Source: Nymphaea colorata
Taxonomy: Eukaryota > Streptophyta > Magnoliopsida > Nymphaeales > Nymphaeaceae
Assembly: GCF_008831285.2 (NCBI RefSeq)
Contig: NC_045138.2
Span: 11,360,571 to 11,424,570 of the forward strand
Length of the DNA: 64,000 nt
Direction of reading: 5' to 3'
Each line of letters begins with the position of its first letter. The first letter of the stretch is position 1. The position numbers and the translations under genes are program-made. Shown one piece after another: positions 44,238 through 56,797 of this stretch. The notes below the pieces were generated by a model. That model was not told the DNA's origin, ran no database searches, and worked only from the letters and a program-made list of their open reading frames with translations.

Positions 44238-45830
44238 TGTAGGCATCCTAACATTTTCACTACCAAAATGATTATTTTGTCTATTTTTAATAGAGATTTT
44301 CTACTGATTTTTACTTAAATATTTTTCAAATACCAAGGCCAAACATCACATAGACGTGGATTTCATAATCCAAATGCTGAGTAGATGGACCTAGATCACC
44401 TATCTATTGTTAGTAAAAAATGACCATGTTACCCCTGATCACACTTTATTTGCCTTACATTTTTTCTAATTTTATGAACAACTATGGAAGTCAATTTTAT
44501 GATCACACCTATCTATGTTTTATTAATCCAATTAATATTCATATTTGAAAATCACGAGCTTCCACATCCCATTTTCTAGCTCACTTTTGGTCAAATTATG
44601 CTGAAGTGGCCTATTTCTGCTGTTTTAGCAATTGTTTCACACCATAAACACATGTTGATCTCAGCAACTTCATCTTCAAAACTTTCTTAGTGTCAACATA
44701 CTATTTTTGAGTCATACCCCCAATTTCCAAAGCCATTATAAACCTTTAATTTCCCTCCTTTAAAATAAAATGAACTCATTTGGTCAGTGATTTACTAAAT
44801 TGTCAGCAATGATACCTCATCAATCTCCGCATAGATCACATAAAATCTTTTTAGTAATAGGAGAGTATTATCAAAATTACTTTCCACTCACTCATCCTGA
44901 TTTGAGCTCTAGATAGTTGTCATGATATCAGAGTCACTTTCTATGCTTTATTTTTTAGTGTCTCACATGAAATTCTCTTAATTTGTGGCTGGTCATCTTG
45001 TGCTAAGCTGACAACATGATCTTTAATATCAGAACTGACTATTTTTCGCTCTATTCAAGTTAATTTATCATAGTCTAGCTCATTTTTTATTTTCACTCAT
45101 TTCTCCCATATGTCTAGAGCACTCAATGTAAGCTCAAACTTTTGAGCTGAAATTCTCACAATCTAGGAGTCAGATTTATGATTTCTTTGAATCAATGTGA
45201 TTGAGCACACTTCAACAGAGTATTATCATCTTCAATTATATGAGATCATATCTAGATCACACAATTTGTCACTACCCGTGACTGCTCTACCTTGTCCAAA
45301 TTTGGACATTGTTGATTTTGGTTTTAGAGCTAAATTCCAATCAATCCATGATTCTAATTTCCAATCCAAGTGCACTGATGGATCCAACATCACTCAAAGA
45401 GAGCAGTAGTGCATCCATTCAACACAAACAAGGTCAAAATATCTGTTTCTCATTTCACCCGTCACATTTACATTTTTCAGCTTGGTCATGTTTGAAAATT
45501 GTGTTTTTCTAAGGGCAAAATCAAATCATTTTCCACGAAACTTCATATAAACTTAATGTTTTGTGTTGTCTATGATTATGCACAGTCAAAGTGGGCACCT
45601 TGGCCTATAAAACATGATTTCTGTGTAAGGGGAAAAAAATATCATTTTTCAAATGTGCATCATTTTCATATCCTAAGTTAGGAGCCACCTAATTTAACTT
45701 TTATGTGTTTTATATGCTAGACCAAAACCCAGCATGGCTGACGTAGGGTTTGAACCTGCTCTAAACCCAGTTTAGGTCAAAAGCTGAACTAAGATACATA
45801 GAGTAGTTCAACATGTATCTAGATACACTA
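44238..45830 (+). repeat. 5' LTR of Tat-2 (~1.6 kb)
   Basis: It aligns over its length with 56798-58507. Shared blocks include TTTTTCAAATAC.AAGGCCAAA.ATCACATAGAC, TTTCTAGCTCAC, TAGCTCATTTTTTATT, GATCATATCTAGATCACACAATTT and the ATTTTTCAGCTT(G/C)GTCA region. The right end is approximate. Short reading frames inside are not genes. Confidence 0.8.
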
Positions 45831-46289
45831 ACCATGAGCGGTAGACTGACATCTTGCTAACAGGACCATTCTTTCTCATGCCCTACCTACTAGAGAGATG
45901 CATAGATCAGTTATCCAAAATATAGTTGTTTTCTTTTGGCATACCAAAAGGGGATCCTACTATCATCAATTGACATCAATGTTTAGAAGATTGAAAGAAT
46001 GCTAGTGGCTTAGAAGCAGCAAATTGGTCAGCAGTCTAGATGGACGGTCTTGGTCATGGTAGACCTTGTAGGTCTAGATTGTACATGACATGGTGGAGTA
46101 GTGTTGGTTTTAGTTCTTACTATTATTAAGTCTATTGATACGTTCCAAACATGTTGAATAAATTATATTTTAGTTTTTATTCTCTCCTTCATTATGTGTC
46201 GTCTGCTTCTTGTATCAGTGCACATTCTCATTGCTCCCAACTTGTCATACAATTTTAATATGTGAAAGCAAAACAATTGACAAACCAAC

Positions 46290-47640
46290 ATGCCTCCCAA
46301 GAGAACCAATGCTAATGATAATGCCAATGAAGAAACTACAAATAAAGAAGTAAATGGAACAAGAGAAGTTAATATGATACTCTTAGCAGCCATTAGGCAA
46401 ATGATTGAGTAAATGATGCAAGAACTAAGCATAAAAGATCATAATACTCATAGAAACAATGATCCTGAAGGCTTTCAAGCAAGAGATACTGTAAATAATG
46501 ATAATAATGTTACAAGGGAGCGAAGAAGTAATGAAGGAGGATGTAACCATCGCAGTGCTGACAATACTATTGGTGGAGTACTAGAAAACCCCACAGGAAG
46601 GACTTCTGTGAGGGCCTGGATGATGAGGATCTAGAAGGGCTTCCTATAAACGTCAGCAAATTCAAAGGAGCTGAAAATTCTCATACCCATCTTAAAATCT
46701 TTTTTTGCTGAATGTGGCAAATTCTGTGATAGCAACAATGTTCTCTTTATTTGCTTTCCCAAGAGCCTAGAAGGAAAAGCCACTCAATGGTATTTGAAAA
46801 CTATTGACCCAACTCAAATTAAGTACTTTGATGAAGTGGACAATGCTTTCATTAAAAAATATGAAGTCAATCTCTGAGTAGTTTCGATGTTAGTTACTCT
46901 CATGGCTCTTTGTTAAGAATCAGGAGAATTAGTTCGAGATTACATTTAAAGGTGGCATACAACTAGTTGAAACTCGGAACCCCTATGCCCGAAGTTCACG
47001 CACTCACCACAATACTCAGAGAATTTAAAGAGGATGTAAGGCTCCATCTAAAGCATAGACCAATCAATAGTCAAGCAAGAAAGAAGATAAGAAACCAAGA
47101 AAATCTCAGGCCCATGCCATTTTCACTATAAAGACTGGTAACACTTTCACCACAGGGCCCCAAAGCTGCAGATTGAGCCAGTGTCAATAAAGTACAAATT
47201 AAAGACACTCAAAGGGACATAATAGGAGGCACAAACTTCAAAAAGGCCATATATTGGAACAAGGATAAAAAATTTATTCCTATTGAGCAAGGCAAAGAAT
47301 AATTCTTGGAATTACTCTTAAAGCAAAATTTATGCCAGTTACCCAAGGTGGCTGATCATCTAGAAATGAAAGGAAAACATTGAGACCAGTTCTCCAAGTT
47401 TCAAAGAGCCTTGGAACATCACAAATGATGGGATAAGTTTTAAGCACGTTCTTCATAACTGTGTTGACAAATGAATCATAGTGCTAGAAGTAGATGCCCC
47501 AAAGGTAATAAATGATCCTTTTCCTAAGTCTGAAACTAAAGAAATGAATGCAATTGGCATGTTCTCATTGATACCAAAGCCACATCCAGCCATGCACTCA
47601 TAAAGAAATGATAGCAATAGTGGTCATTATAAGCTAGCCA
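46290..47640 (+). pseudogene. Tat-2 Gag, broken
   Basis: It starts at ATG 46290 with MPPKRTNANDNANEE, a basic, low-complexity Gag N-terminus. The core Gag blocks follow: VSKFKGAENSHTHLKIFF, FPKSLEGKATQWYLKTIDPTQ and FDEVDNAFIKKYEVNL (about 46650-46875). These parallel the Tat-1 blocks FPRSLEGIAAQWYKEN and FDKLINMFVERFEQN. A later PFPKSETKEMNAIGM (about 47520) matches the Gag C-terminus/protease approach. At least six stops or frame changes interrupt it. Confidence 0.75.
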
Positions 47641-48912
47641 CACCAAACATTATCCAAGCTCTGAACATGCAAAAAACAACACTTGGTCTCCAGGCCAATC
47701 AGCCGAAACCCATTTCCAAGCTGATTTACAATCCAAGAGGATCGCCATAAAGCAGACAAGCAAATGGCCAAATAGCTCGAATGCTTCCAAGCAACTAAAG
47801 AAAAAGTGGAAAGTAAAGTTCTCAATGCCCTTCTCAGTGTATTAGTACTATAATTGATAAATGTTTCTATAGGGAACCGCTAGGGACTATAAGAACTATT
47901 GGTAAGAATTAAGCTAAATAAAGCACTGCTCCCGAGACACTTGCACAAATAGTAAATTCAATGATGACCAATGGCCCCATCACCTTCTCTCAGGATATTA
48001 GCCCAAGCCAAACCAGTTACACAATAATGCATTATATATTGTAGTACGTGCATGTCAGGTGATATGATGACTAAAGCCTTGGGCCTCAAAATAGAAGATT
48101 ACACTCTAGATGATAAGGTGATTTTCAGATTTGATTGAAGTGGACAAACATGAAAGACAAGATTTACTTATACCTTTGGATCAATTACATAGTGCATTCT
48201 GTCTTCTTCTATGAATCCGCAAAGCAAATGCCATACCCATCATTTTATACAAGTGTATAAAATGAAACCACGGCAAAATAATCACCAAAATACTAGTTGA
48301 GAACCCTAAAGAAATGTTACTGAAACCTATGATCCCTAGGTTTTACGATATCCAGCTTCTAGTATATGTTACAGTGAAGAGATCTATTTGGAGGAATCAG
48401 AAACACATGTAAATCAAGTTGAGTGGAAGAGACCTACCTTTTACAAAACGGGATTAAAATCCACCTTGCACCTCTCATAGATCACCTGATGTACAAGCAA
48501 TTCAGTGAAGCCCTCCAAGGGTTACACATGATGATTAGTATGATCTACAAATCTTACAAAGATCTAGGAGCAAAGTAAGATGGATCACTTGAACCTCTTG
48601 CTAGGGTAGATAATTGGCCAACATAATACTACAAGACTTGGACAAAAGAGGATGGCTTCTAACAAAAAGACTAAGAAGAAAAACAAGAAGGAGCATGCAA
48701 GATGACAAAATTAGTTTATCATTAGGGTATTTTGCTTTCCTTGTTTGGTTTCATTCCATGTCTTAGCCCCATAGAGTTGTAAGGATGTGGGATTCCTGTC
48801 TTCCCTTTTAAACATCAATAAAATACATTTATTATCTATGTTTCCATTCGTCCTCCATCCATTCTTATATGCCTATTTTTGTTCATTTTTCTCTAATCAT
48901 ATAGGAATCACT
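47641..48912 (+). pseudogene. Tat-2 protease region, unrecognisable
   Basis: By position the protease should lie here. I see only scattered weak matches and could not find a D-x-G active site or a G-patch-like tail comparable to Tat-1. Frames are short in all phases. Confidence 0.4.
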
Positions 48913-50330
48913 ATGGCCCCATATCCCATTTGCAAAACTATGGCTGTATTCAAATTCAAAAGGTTGAATGTAGAGAAGATAATGTAGGCAATAGCCTAGG
49001 CTGCACCAAGCCTACTAGACGGTCTTCCCAGGGAAGTTGTTGCCAAGATAGTCTCATCCATTCCTACTAAGCAAGCTACAAACTTACCTTGGCTAAAGAA
49101 TCAAGAAGATTTGTGTACCTTGTCATTGACTGTGAATGTGGAGCAGGCTGCTGCTTGAGTAGGGTTGGATCGACAACAAAGTTATTCACAATATTTGTAT
49201 GACGCTGCCATGTTTTGTGAACAAAAAAGACTTACCTTTCTCAAAAAACATAAGATAATTGAACTGATGGAGTACATGGTTTTTCATGGTGACATGAAGA
49301 TTTTTTGGCTGCAAGTCATCATTGACAAAAAATTCAGATTTTGCCTCAATAGATGATTCTGGTTCAACCTAAGAAGAAATGTAAAAGAATTAGAGTTAGA
49401 GCTCAAAGCCTTCAGATAGGATGGATCGCCACACTTGTACAGTCTGGGAGTGACCTTCAACTAAATGTTTTCTCTATACACTCTCGTGTTGCAAGATAAA
49501 ACACTCAAGTATCAGACCATTGACTTCAATAATCTTGTAAGTCTAAAAAAATTGGTTATAGATGATATTAAAAAAATCTCTACTAAGGCCATCAAAATCT
49601 TATTGGAGGAGTGTGAATTTATGAAGCTGAAAAGATTGTACATGGTACAAAACACTACAACCTAGTCAGGAACCATTTTCATTCCTAGCATTAAAGTTAA
49701 AGATCATTGTGAAGAGTCAACATTGTAAAAGTACCAACTCCAGCTCTCGAGCTTGCATGTGTTTAAATTTCAAGGTAAAGTAGTAAGCTTCAATGTGCAA
49801 GGCCCTCAGCACTTCCTCAAAAATGTGTGCATTATGATCAGCAAAGCTTATGTAGAAAACAAGGCTTTTAGAAAGTTATTGAACTATATCAACACTACTA
49901 AAGACTTGAACTTGGGATTTCTCCATTTTATACAAATTCTTCCCCAGCCGTCATAAAAGATCTGGTCATTTTGAAATAGTTCACATTGTTGGAGAAGTTG
50001 TTGGTCATCATTTGTAGTGTGAGTTCTTACTGAATAATAGTTAAAGAAATCATGATGAAGGCTCCATGTATCAAAGATTATGATGGGTACCATGAGTTTA
50101 TGCTCCAATCTAATGAAGAGAATGAGACAATGAGAATGGCTTAATCTAGTAAAATTCACATGATCTTTGTCAGATTTGAGTTCTTCCCTGACGGTCATAG
50201 AAGATCAGGTCCTATTGAAACAATTCTCACTCTTGGAGAAGCTATTCGACATAATGTCTTAGAATTATGATGTGCGCCTTAAGTTAATGCTTCAATCTGA
50301 CAAAGAAAATGAAATAACCGGAAAGTTTCC
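48913..50330 (+). pseudogene. F-box/LRR-like gene segment inside Tat-2
   Basis: Across several stops one frame reads like a plant F-box/LRR protein. An F-box-like start DGLPREVVAKIVSSIPTKQA (about 49015-49075) is followed by NRXFWFNLRRNVKELELEL (about 49348-49410), a phrase typical of this family just before its leucine-rich repeats, then LYTLVLQDKTLKYQTID, LVSLKKLVIDDIKKIS, LLEECEFMKLKRLYM, SSLHVFKFQGKV and FLKNVCIMI, all in leucine-rich spacing. Near the end a segment resembling FFP.GH(K/R)RSG occurs twice (about 49935 and 50185). F-box proteins select substrates for SCF ubiquitin ligases. This copy cannot code a protein. It sits where Tat-1 has only a 265-bp spacer, so I infer host-gene capture or an insertion. 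The assignment is from motif wording only. Confidence 0.6.
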
Positions 50331-50610
50331 ATCTAGCAGAATTTATATGAGCGTGCAATAACTTTTCTTCCCACAATGTTGTTGGGACATTGATGGTCCC
50401 CTCCTTTCTTTTTCAACAATCAATAAAAGAAATGATTTGCTTTGCGTTGAAAGTAGTGTTCTCCTTCTTGTGAATTTTTATGGATTGCCACAATATTACT
50501 ATATTTCTCACCATGAGCAATTTTTCAGGGCCAGTATGACATGCAAGGATATTCACAATATGATAGTTAATCCCTTGATATTGCAATAACAACAAAAATA
50601 GCAAAAGCCC

Positions 50611-51715
50611 ATGAAATTTAGGAATAGAGGCACAATGAATCCAATGAGGAACAAAACCAATATTAGATTAAGTAGAATTGGCACAATTGCAGAAAGAAGA
50701 TTAGCCTGCGACTATGTTGAAGATCCCACTAAAGAACTAGTCAGGACATCGGAATATACCAAGATGATTCAAATTGGAGCCAACCTTGATGCCGTAGAAG
50801 AAAACTTTTCCAAATTACTCAAAGAATACAAAACTATTTTTGCTTGGACCTACATGGACATGCCAATGTTGGATCCAAAGCTGGTGGAACACATGTTGAT
50901 CTTGAAAAAGAGCAAACTGATAAAACGTAAATTAAGAAATTTAGACCTCAAAGTCTAAGACAAGGCCAAAGGGGTTAGAAATTTCTTAAAAGCAAAATTT
51001 GTTAGAAGTATTCACTATTCATAATGGTTGGCAAACATTGTTGTTGTACTAAAGAAAAAAATGAAAAAGTTAAATATGCATTGATTTCTGAAACCTCAAT
51101 AGATCCACTTCCAAAGATGATTATCCATTGCCAAATATCAATCTACTGATAGACAGTACTACAGGGCATGAGATATTCTCTTTCTTTGATGGCTACTGAA
51201 GTTATAACATGATCAAGTTAACCATCAAAGATCAACCAAAGACTTCATTTACAACCCTCTAGGATACCTTCTACTATACAGTGATGCTATTTGGACTAAA
51301 AAACACAAGAGCTATGACAACCATGTTTCATGATTAGATGCACAAGTTTATGGAGACATTGATGATATCCTGGTCGAATCTAAAATTCAAACCATCCACC
51401 TTAATGTTCTCAGCTGGGTATTTGGAAGGTTCATTCAATACCAATTGAAGTTAAATCTACAAAAATGTGTATTCAGTGTTGAATTAAGAAAACTTCTTGG
51501 CAATATGGTAAGTAAGAAAAGAAGTGAAATATATCCAACAAAAGCTAACAATATAATTAATATGCTTTCCCCAAGAACTCTTAATGAACTCAAAAGCTTG
51601 CAGGATCCAAGCAATAAAAAGTTTTATCTCAAACTTGGCTCTCAAATGCAAACCATTCAACCATCTTCTCAAAAAGGAGTTAAATTTGAGTAGGGCCCTC
51701 AACATCAGAAGTATT
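50611..51715 (+). pseudogene. Tat-2 reverse transcriptase, broken
   Basis: LLKEYKTIFAWTYMDMPMLDPKLVEHML matches the Tat-1 pre-RT block (FAWTYEDMPGLDPQLVEHRL). RT blocks follow in several frames: FLKAKFVRSI, LANIVVV.KK, then YGDIDDILVESKI (catalytic region with the Tyr-x-Asp-Asp changed in its first positions), YQLKLNLQKCVFSVELRKLLGNMVSKK and SPRTLNELKSLQD. Multiple stops and frame changes leave it inactive. Confidence 0.85.
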
Positions 51716-52640
51716 TGGAACATATCAAATTGTATCTATTGAATCCACCTATCCTTCAGTTGCCAATATTGGGGAAACGACTTTTATTGTACCTATGAGT
51801 GACTCAGCTTGCAGTGGATTTTTAGCTCAATAAAAAGAAGGATGCAAAAATGAACATGTAATATGATATGTGAGCAAGACCTTTGTGTATTATGAAAAGC
51901 GATGTTCGTCAATAGAAAAAACTTCTCTAGCATTGGGATAGATGTATAAAAAAAAATACATACATTACCTTCTACCATGTGAAGCCAAGGTGATCTCTTG
52001 ACTGAATCATTAAAAAAACATTCTAAGACAACCATTTTTTGGTGGCCGAATCACTGGATGGCAAGTTCTCTTCATCCAGTATGTTGTAGAAGACATTCTT
52101 TAAAAGTCCATAAATAGATATGCAATAGTAGAACAACTGGTCGTTTTCCCCTCAACAAAAGAATTAAAAGTAGATGATAACTTCCATGATGAGCAAATCT
52201 TACATGTAGAGTTCATAGCAATGTGGTATTTTTCTTCAATGGATCTAAAAACATTGCATGAATAGGAATAGACATCATCATCCTCACACTTGAAAAAGAA
52301 ATGATACCATATTCCCTTAGGCTAGAATTTGTCAACACATGACAAAATATGAAGTTCTTATTCAAGGTCTCAAGATACTCTTAAAATTCAATGTTAACAG
52401 AATCATACTTATGAAGATTCTCTTTTCATTGTAAATTAATTCAATGAAGAATGAAAAGTAAATAATTCTAAACTCATGCCATGTCACGAAATGATCTAAA
52501 CATTGGCCAAATGGTTTGATGATTTTAATCTCCACATTAAAAGAAAATTCAACCAATTTGCGGATGGTTTAGATGGCCTAGGCTCCATCATTACCTTTAA
52601 GAAATCTGAACCTTGTAGAGCCTTTGAGATTAGAAGGCTA
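51716..52640 (+). pseudogene. Tat-2 RNase H and second RNase H remnants
   Basis: RNase H: SDSACSGFLAQ and an ALG*MYKK-type block (51795-51955), with NEHVI*YVSKTFVYYEKRCSSIEKTSLALG readable across stops. Second RNase H: FFNGSKN, LEKEMIPYSLRLEFV (about 52225-52340) and a late region reading FADGLDGLGSI (about 52555-52590), equal to IADGLASLGS of Tat-1. Order and spacing match Tat-1. No intact frame. Confidence 0.7.
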
Positions 52641-52699
52641 ACTAAACCAGCATGAAATGCCAGAACAAGTTAGCCAGGTGGAATCACAAGAAGCACCAT

Positions 52700-53841
52700 G
52701 GTATCAAAGCATAAAAATTACTTGCTGTTCTACTAATAATATTCCTGATCCTTAGAAAAACGTGAAGCTTAAGAAGTAATTAAATAAGCACATAATAGAA
52801 TATGTAGTGGCAATGCAGCATAGCAAACTGTCACCAAGCAATTGATGAGAACAGGTTATTATTGGCTAACCATGCACCATGATTGTTACAAATATGTAAG
52901 GAAGTGTTTCGAATGTCAAATTCATGCAGGCCCCATTCACACACTGGCTGCATATTTACACTCAGTAGTCTCACCATGGCCTTTTTCTATGTACGCAATT
53001 GATGTTGTAGGGTCCATCAATTCCTATGCATCCAATGGTAATAAATACTTCATTGCAGCCACAAAATACTTCACAAAGTGGGTAGAAGCTGTCACCCTTA
53101 GAACAATGGAAGGCAAACATGCAATGAATTTCTTTCACAAAAACATCCTATGTAGATTTGGAGTACCCCATGATATGGTCTTAGATAATGGGCACACTTA
53201 AAAATTGAATACATACAAGATCTTTGTGCTAACTTTAAAATCAAACATCACTTTTCAATACCATATTACTTACAAGGCAAGGGCCAGACAGAAGCCAACA
53301 AATAAGATATTGATCATAATTTTAAAATAAATGGTTGAGTCAGGCCAAGAATGACATGCAAAGACTCATGACACATTATAAGCCTATACAACAACCGTTA
53401 GAACTCCTACCAATGCAACTTCTATGGAGTTAGTGCTTGAAATAAGTGTAATATTACCACTTCATGTGCAAAAACCAACATTCAAGTTTTGCAGCAGTCA
53501 CAAAATTTCCCATGGATTAATATTCATGGTATATAATGTTGAAACTAGATTTCCTTGAAAGAAAAAAGACTGAACGCCACAAAACATGCCAAAGCTTATT
53601 GCTAGAGAGTAGTCAGACATTATATTAAGTCAGAAATCAAAATAAAATTTATAATAAATGACATTGTCAGATCAACCATTACATCAAGGCATCGTCCGAG
53701 AGAAAAGTGAGCATCAAACTAGGATGGGTCATATGCGAATGAAGAAATTCTTCTTGAGAATTCTTAACTATGTAATCATGTAAATGGTGTAGAATTAACT
53801 GATCCTATCAATGCTTTTGATTTAAAAAAATTTTATGCTTA
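52700..53841 (+). pseudogene. Tat-2 integrase, broken
   Basis: RTGYYWLTMHHDCYKYVRKCFECQ gives the second half of the zinc-binding region. The core has SPWPFSMYAIDVVGSI (first Asp), YFIAATKYFTKWVEAVTLRTMEG, FGVPHDMVLDNGHT (second Asp, better kept than in Tat-1), then a stop and a frame-shifted block with GQTEANK (Glu), VRTPTNATSMELV, and finally NGVELTDPINAFDLKKFYA ending at 53841. This mirrors the Tat-1 ending DPVNALHLKKFYV. About ten stops follow the core. Confidence 0.9.
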
Positions 53842-56797
53842 ATGTATTTCCTTTCATCAATAAAGATTACGTTTTTGATGGCCAAACTTATCTTGTCTCA
53901 TGTGATCAGTGAGTCGTCCTTCTTTCAACTTAAAACTCTTGAGCATCTCTTATTTTTTTTATCTCATATTAGGTTACGATATCCAATGACCAAACTTCCA
54001 AAGGATGTTTACAAAACTATTTTGAAAAATAGGATTTTCAAAAGAAAAGAACCCCTCAAGTATCTCAATTCTCAAAACATTTGCCCACAAAAAAGGAAAA
54101 GAACTTTCAGATGTTTGAAGTTTTAATAAACATATGTCTTCAAATTTGCAATTGTGAAAAACATCCCATAAGGATTTTAAGAACTCATGAGCACATGTTT
54201 TCAAGTCTCATTTACCAAGTATGAATATTGAACACCTGCTCGTACAAATTTTTTGCACTGCTTGGCACCCACACATGTCGTATGGAATTTTTCTCACCTT
54301 GATGTGTCTTTTTCAACGAATTAAAATTTTTGCAAAGTGCAGCTCAAAAGAGCATTGAACTCATATTTATGTGCATGGAGCCCTATCTAGATACATCTTA
54401 TTTCATGACCATATACATCCAGCAACATGTGGTCATGAGAGGGACTATGCTGCTGGTAGGAACCCAACTAAGACATGCCTCTAGATCCTGTATTCACATG
54501 CAATGAGCAACACATAAGCACACCTTTTTTGTGTTTATGTATACCAAAGCAACACTTAAGCACACAAATTGCGTCTTGTGACCATATGCATTGAGCAACA
54601 TGCAGCCACAAGAGAGATTGTATTGTTGGTAGGAACCCAACTAGCACCCGAATCAAAATTTTTGCACTCACATAAATTGAGCAACACGTTAACGCCCTTT
54701 TTTGTGTTTGTGTACCAAAGAAACATTAAGCACAACAAACTTTCATCTGGTGATTGTATGCATTGAACAACATGCAATCACAAGAGAGACTGTATTTTTG
54801 GAAGGAACCCAACTAACACATGCTTCTAGATCTTGTACTAGCATGCATTGAACAACATGTGTGTACACATTTTTCATGTTTAAGTGAACCAAAGCAATAC
54901 TTAAGCACACACCTTCTTTTCATGATTGTATGCATTAAGCAATATGTAGCTATGAGGGAGACTATGTCGTTGGTAGTAACCCAACTAACACATGCCTCTA
55001 GATCTTGTACTCACATGCATTAGGCAGAATTTGAGCATACTGTTTTCATGTTTAAGTGTATTGGAGTAACACTTAAACACACACCATGTGTTTTGTGACT
55101 GTATGCATCGAGCAGCATGCAGCCATGTAAGGGACTATGTTTTGAAAGGAACCCAACTAACACACACCTCTAGATCTTGAATTCACATGCATTAAGCAAC
55201 ATGTGAGCACATATTTTTCATGTTAAGTGTACCATAGTAACACTTAATCACATATCTTGTTCTGTGGCTATATGGATTAAGGAACATACATGCACAAAAG
55301 AACCCTTGTTGTTGGTAGGAACCCAACGATCACAAATTTTTGATCCTGCAATCCTGTGCATTGAGAAACATGTGAGCACACCTACACTTGGATATTTTTT
55401 TTGTATAAAGAACAACAATCTCAACAATGTTGTGATATAGGCCAAGGAAGCAAACTTAATGTCTTGAGAGAATCAAAATTTAGGAAATGTTATTAGTTGA
55501 AATGATCAAAAGGCACTATGAGAACCTACTTGAATTCATGTGAGAACCAAAAATTTGATTTGGTTCAAGCCGATCAAGCACAAACACCACAAAACGAGTG
55601 TTGAAAAATATGTTCGGGGTTATTATAGCAGTTCCTCTAGATCAGTACTTGAGAGTACCTAAAGCTTGATTTGCATCTATTCTACTAAGTTATGTGATCC
55701 ATTAACTTCTATCGACTCATGTCTTCTATACCCTTCTAACCTAGAGCAAGTAAGTCTAAAGGGTGTTTCACATATAACACCCTAAGGTCAACTGGTTTGG
55801 TTGCTGCCAACCTGAAAGCTCACTACAATAGCTGACTACAATTGTTCAATACGAAGCCCAATAGACATGACATTACACATGATAGAGCTATACACCACCA
55901 TTAAAGTGATGGACCTCCATAGTAGCCTATTGGTGGTGAGGTATTTCCCTCTCATGGTGAAGGTTGGCCTAAGCAAAGGCAATGAAAAGAACTCAAAAGC
56001 TAATTAGCCATAAATTCGCAAGAAACAATACAAAGAGAAAAATGAAAGAAAAAGAAGAGTGAGTGTATACTTGAAAGGTATAAACTATTCAAAATCTGAA
56101 ATTATCCTCTAAACAATATGAGATTCCTTGTGGTATGAAGGTCATTAAAATCAATAATTGCTCCTTTATTACATTTCCGTGAAAATGAGAGTCTATCTTC
56201 CCAAAGTTCATAAAATGACAATGAAGAGAAGTTTGTTTCAAGAATCCAAAAGTCTATAATTAGAGTGAATTTTTCAGCCCTTTTAGAGTGTGAAAAGATC
56301 AAAATAAATGCTCAAAAGGATATCAATTTCAAAGTGAACATGATTTATTAAAAATATTGGATTTTGCATGAGGCCACCCTAGGGCACCCCTTGTTCAGAA
56401 ATTGTCTATCACAGGAGCACAACGTCACAATGTTTACCCAATTTACACCAAGGCATCTTTTTATTGCAATGCTCAAAACCATGAACTTTCATGTCTGCTC
56501 AGTTCTCAACTTCATGCATCTTTTATTACAATGTTTGAAGTAACAAATTTGACAACAATCAAACTGATATATTTTTTATTCTCACAATGTTTGGAACAAT
56601 GAAACTTCACAATGACCACCCAGTATTCACATTGGGGCATCTTTGTTTTTCTAAAGAGGACTTTTCTCATAGCATTTTCAAAACGATTTTCAAAAACTAA
56701 GAACTTTTCCCAATAATATCTACTTTTACAATTTGGTATGTCTTATCTTCGCCACTAACCATGGCTCAACACCAACTTAGTAGCAAGGGGAGGCATT
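53842..56797 (+). other. Tat-2 3' leader with polypurine tract
   Basis: Nearly 3 kb without coding sequence between integrase and 3' LTR, containing the ~172-bp tandem array and ending in GCAAGGGGAGGCATT before TGTAGACCCC. No gene recognised in 55400-56797. Confidence 0.8.
54400..55440 (+). repeat. Six ~172-bp tandem repeats
   Basis: The phrase AGGAACCCAACTAACACATGCCTCTAGATCTTGTA recurs, with changes, at about 54457, 54631, 54802, 54973, 55147 and 55317, a period of 170-174 bp. Each unit also has GCATTGAGCAACATG, GACTATG.TGTTGGTAGG and CAAAGCAACACTTAAGCACACA. Units are diverged from each other. Frames within are artefacts. Confidence 0.9.
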
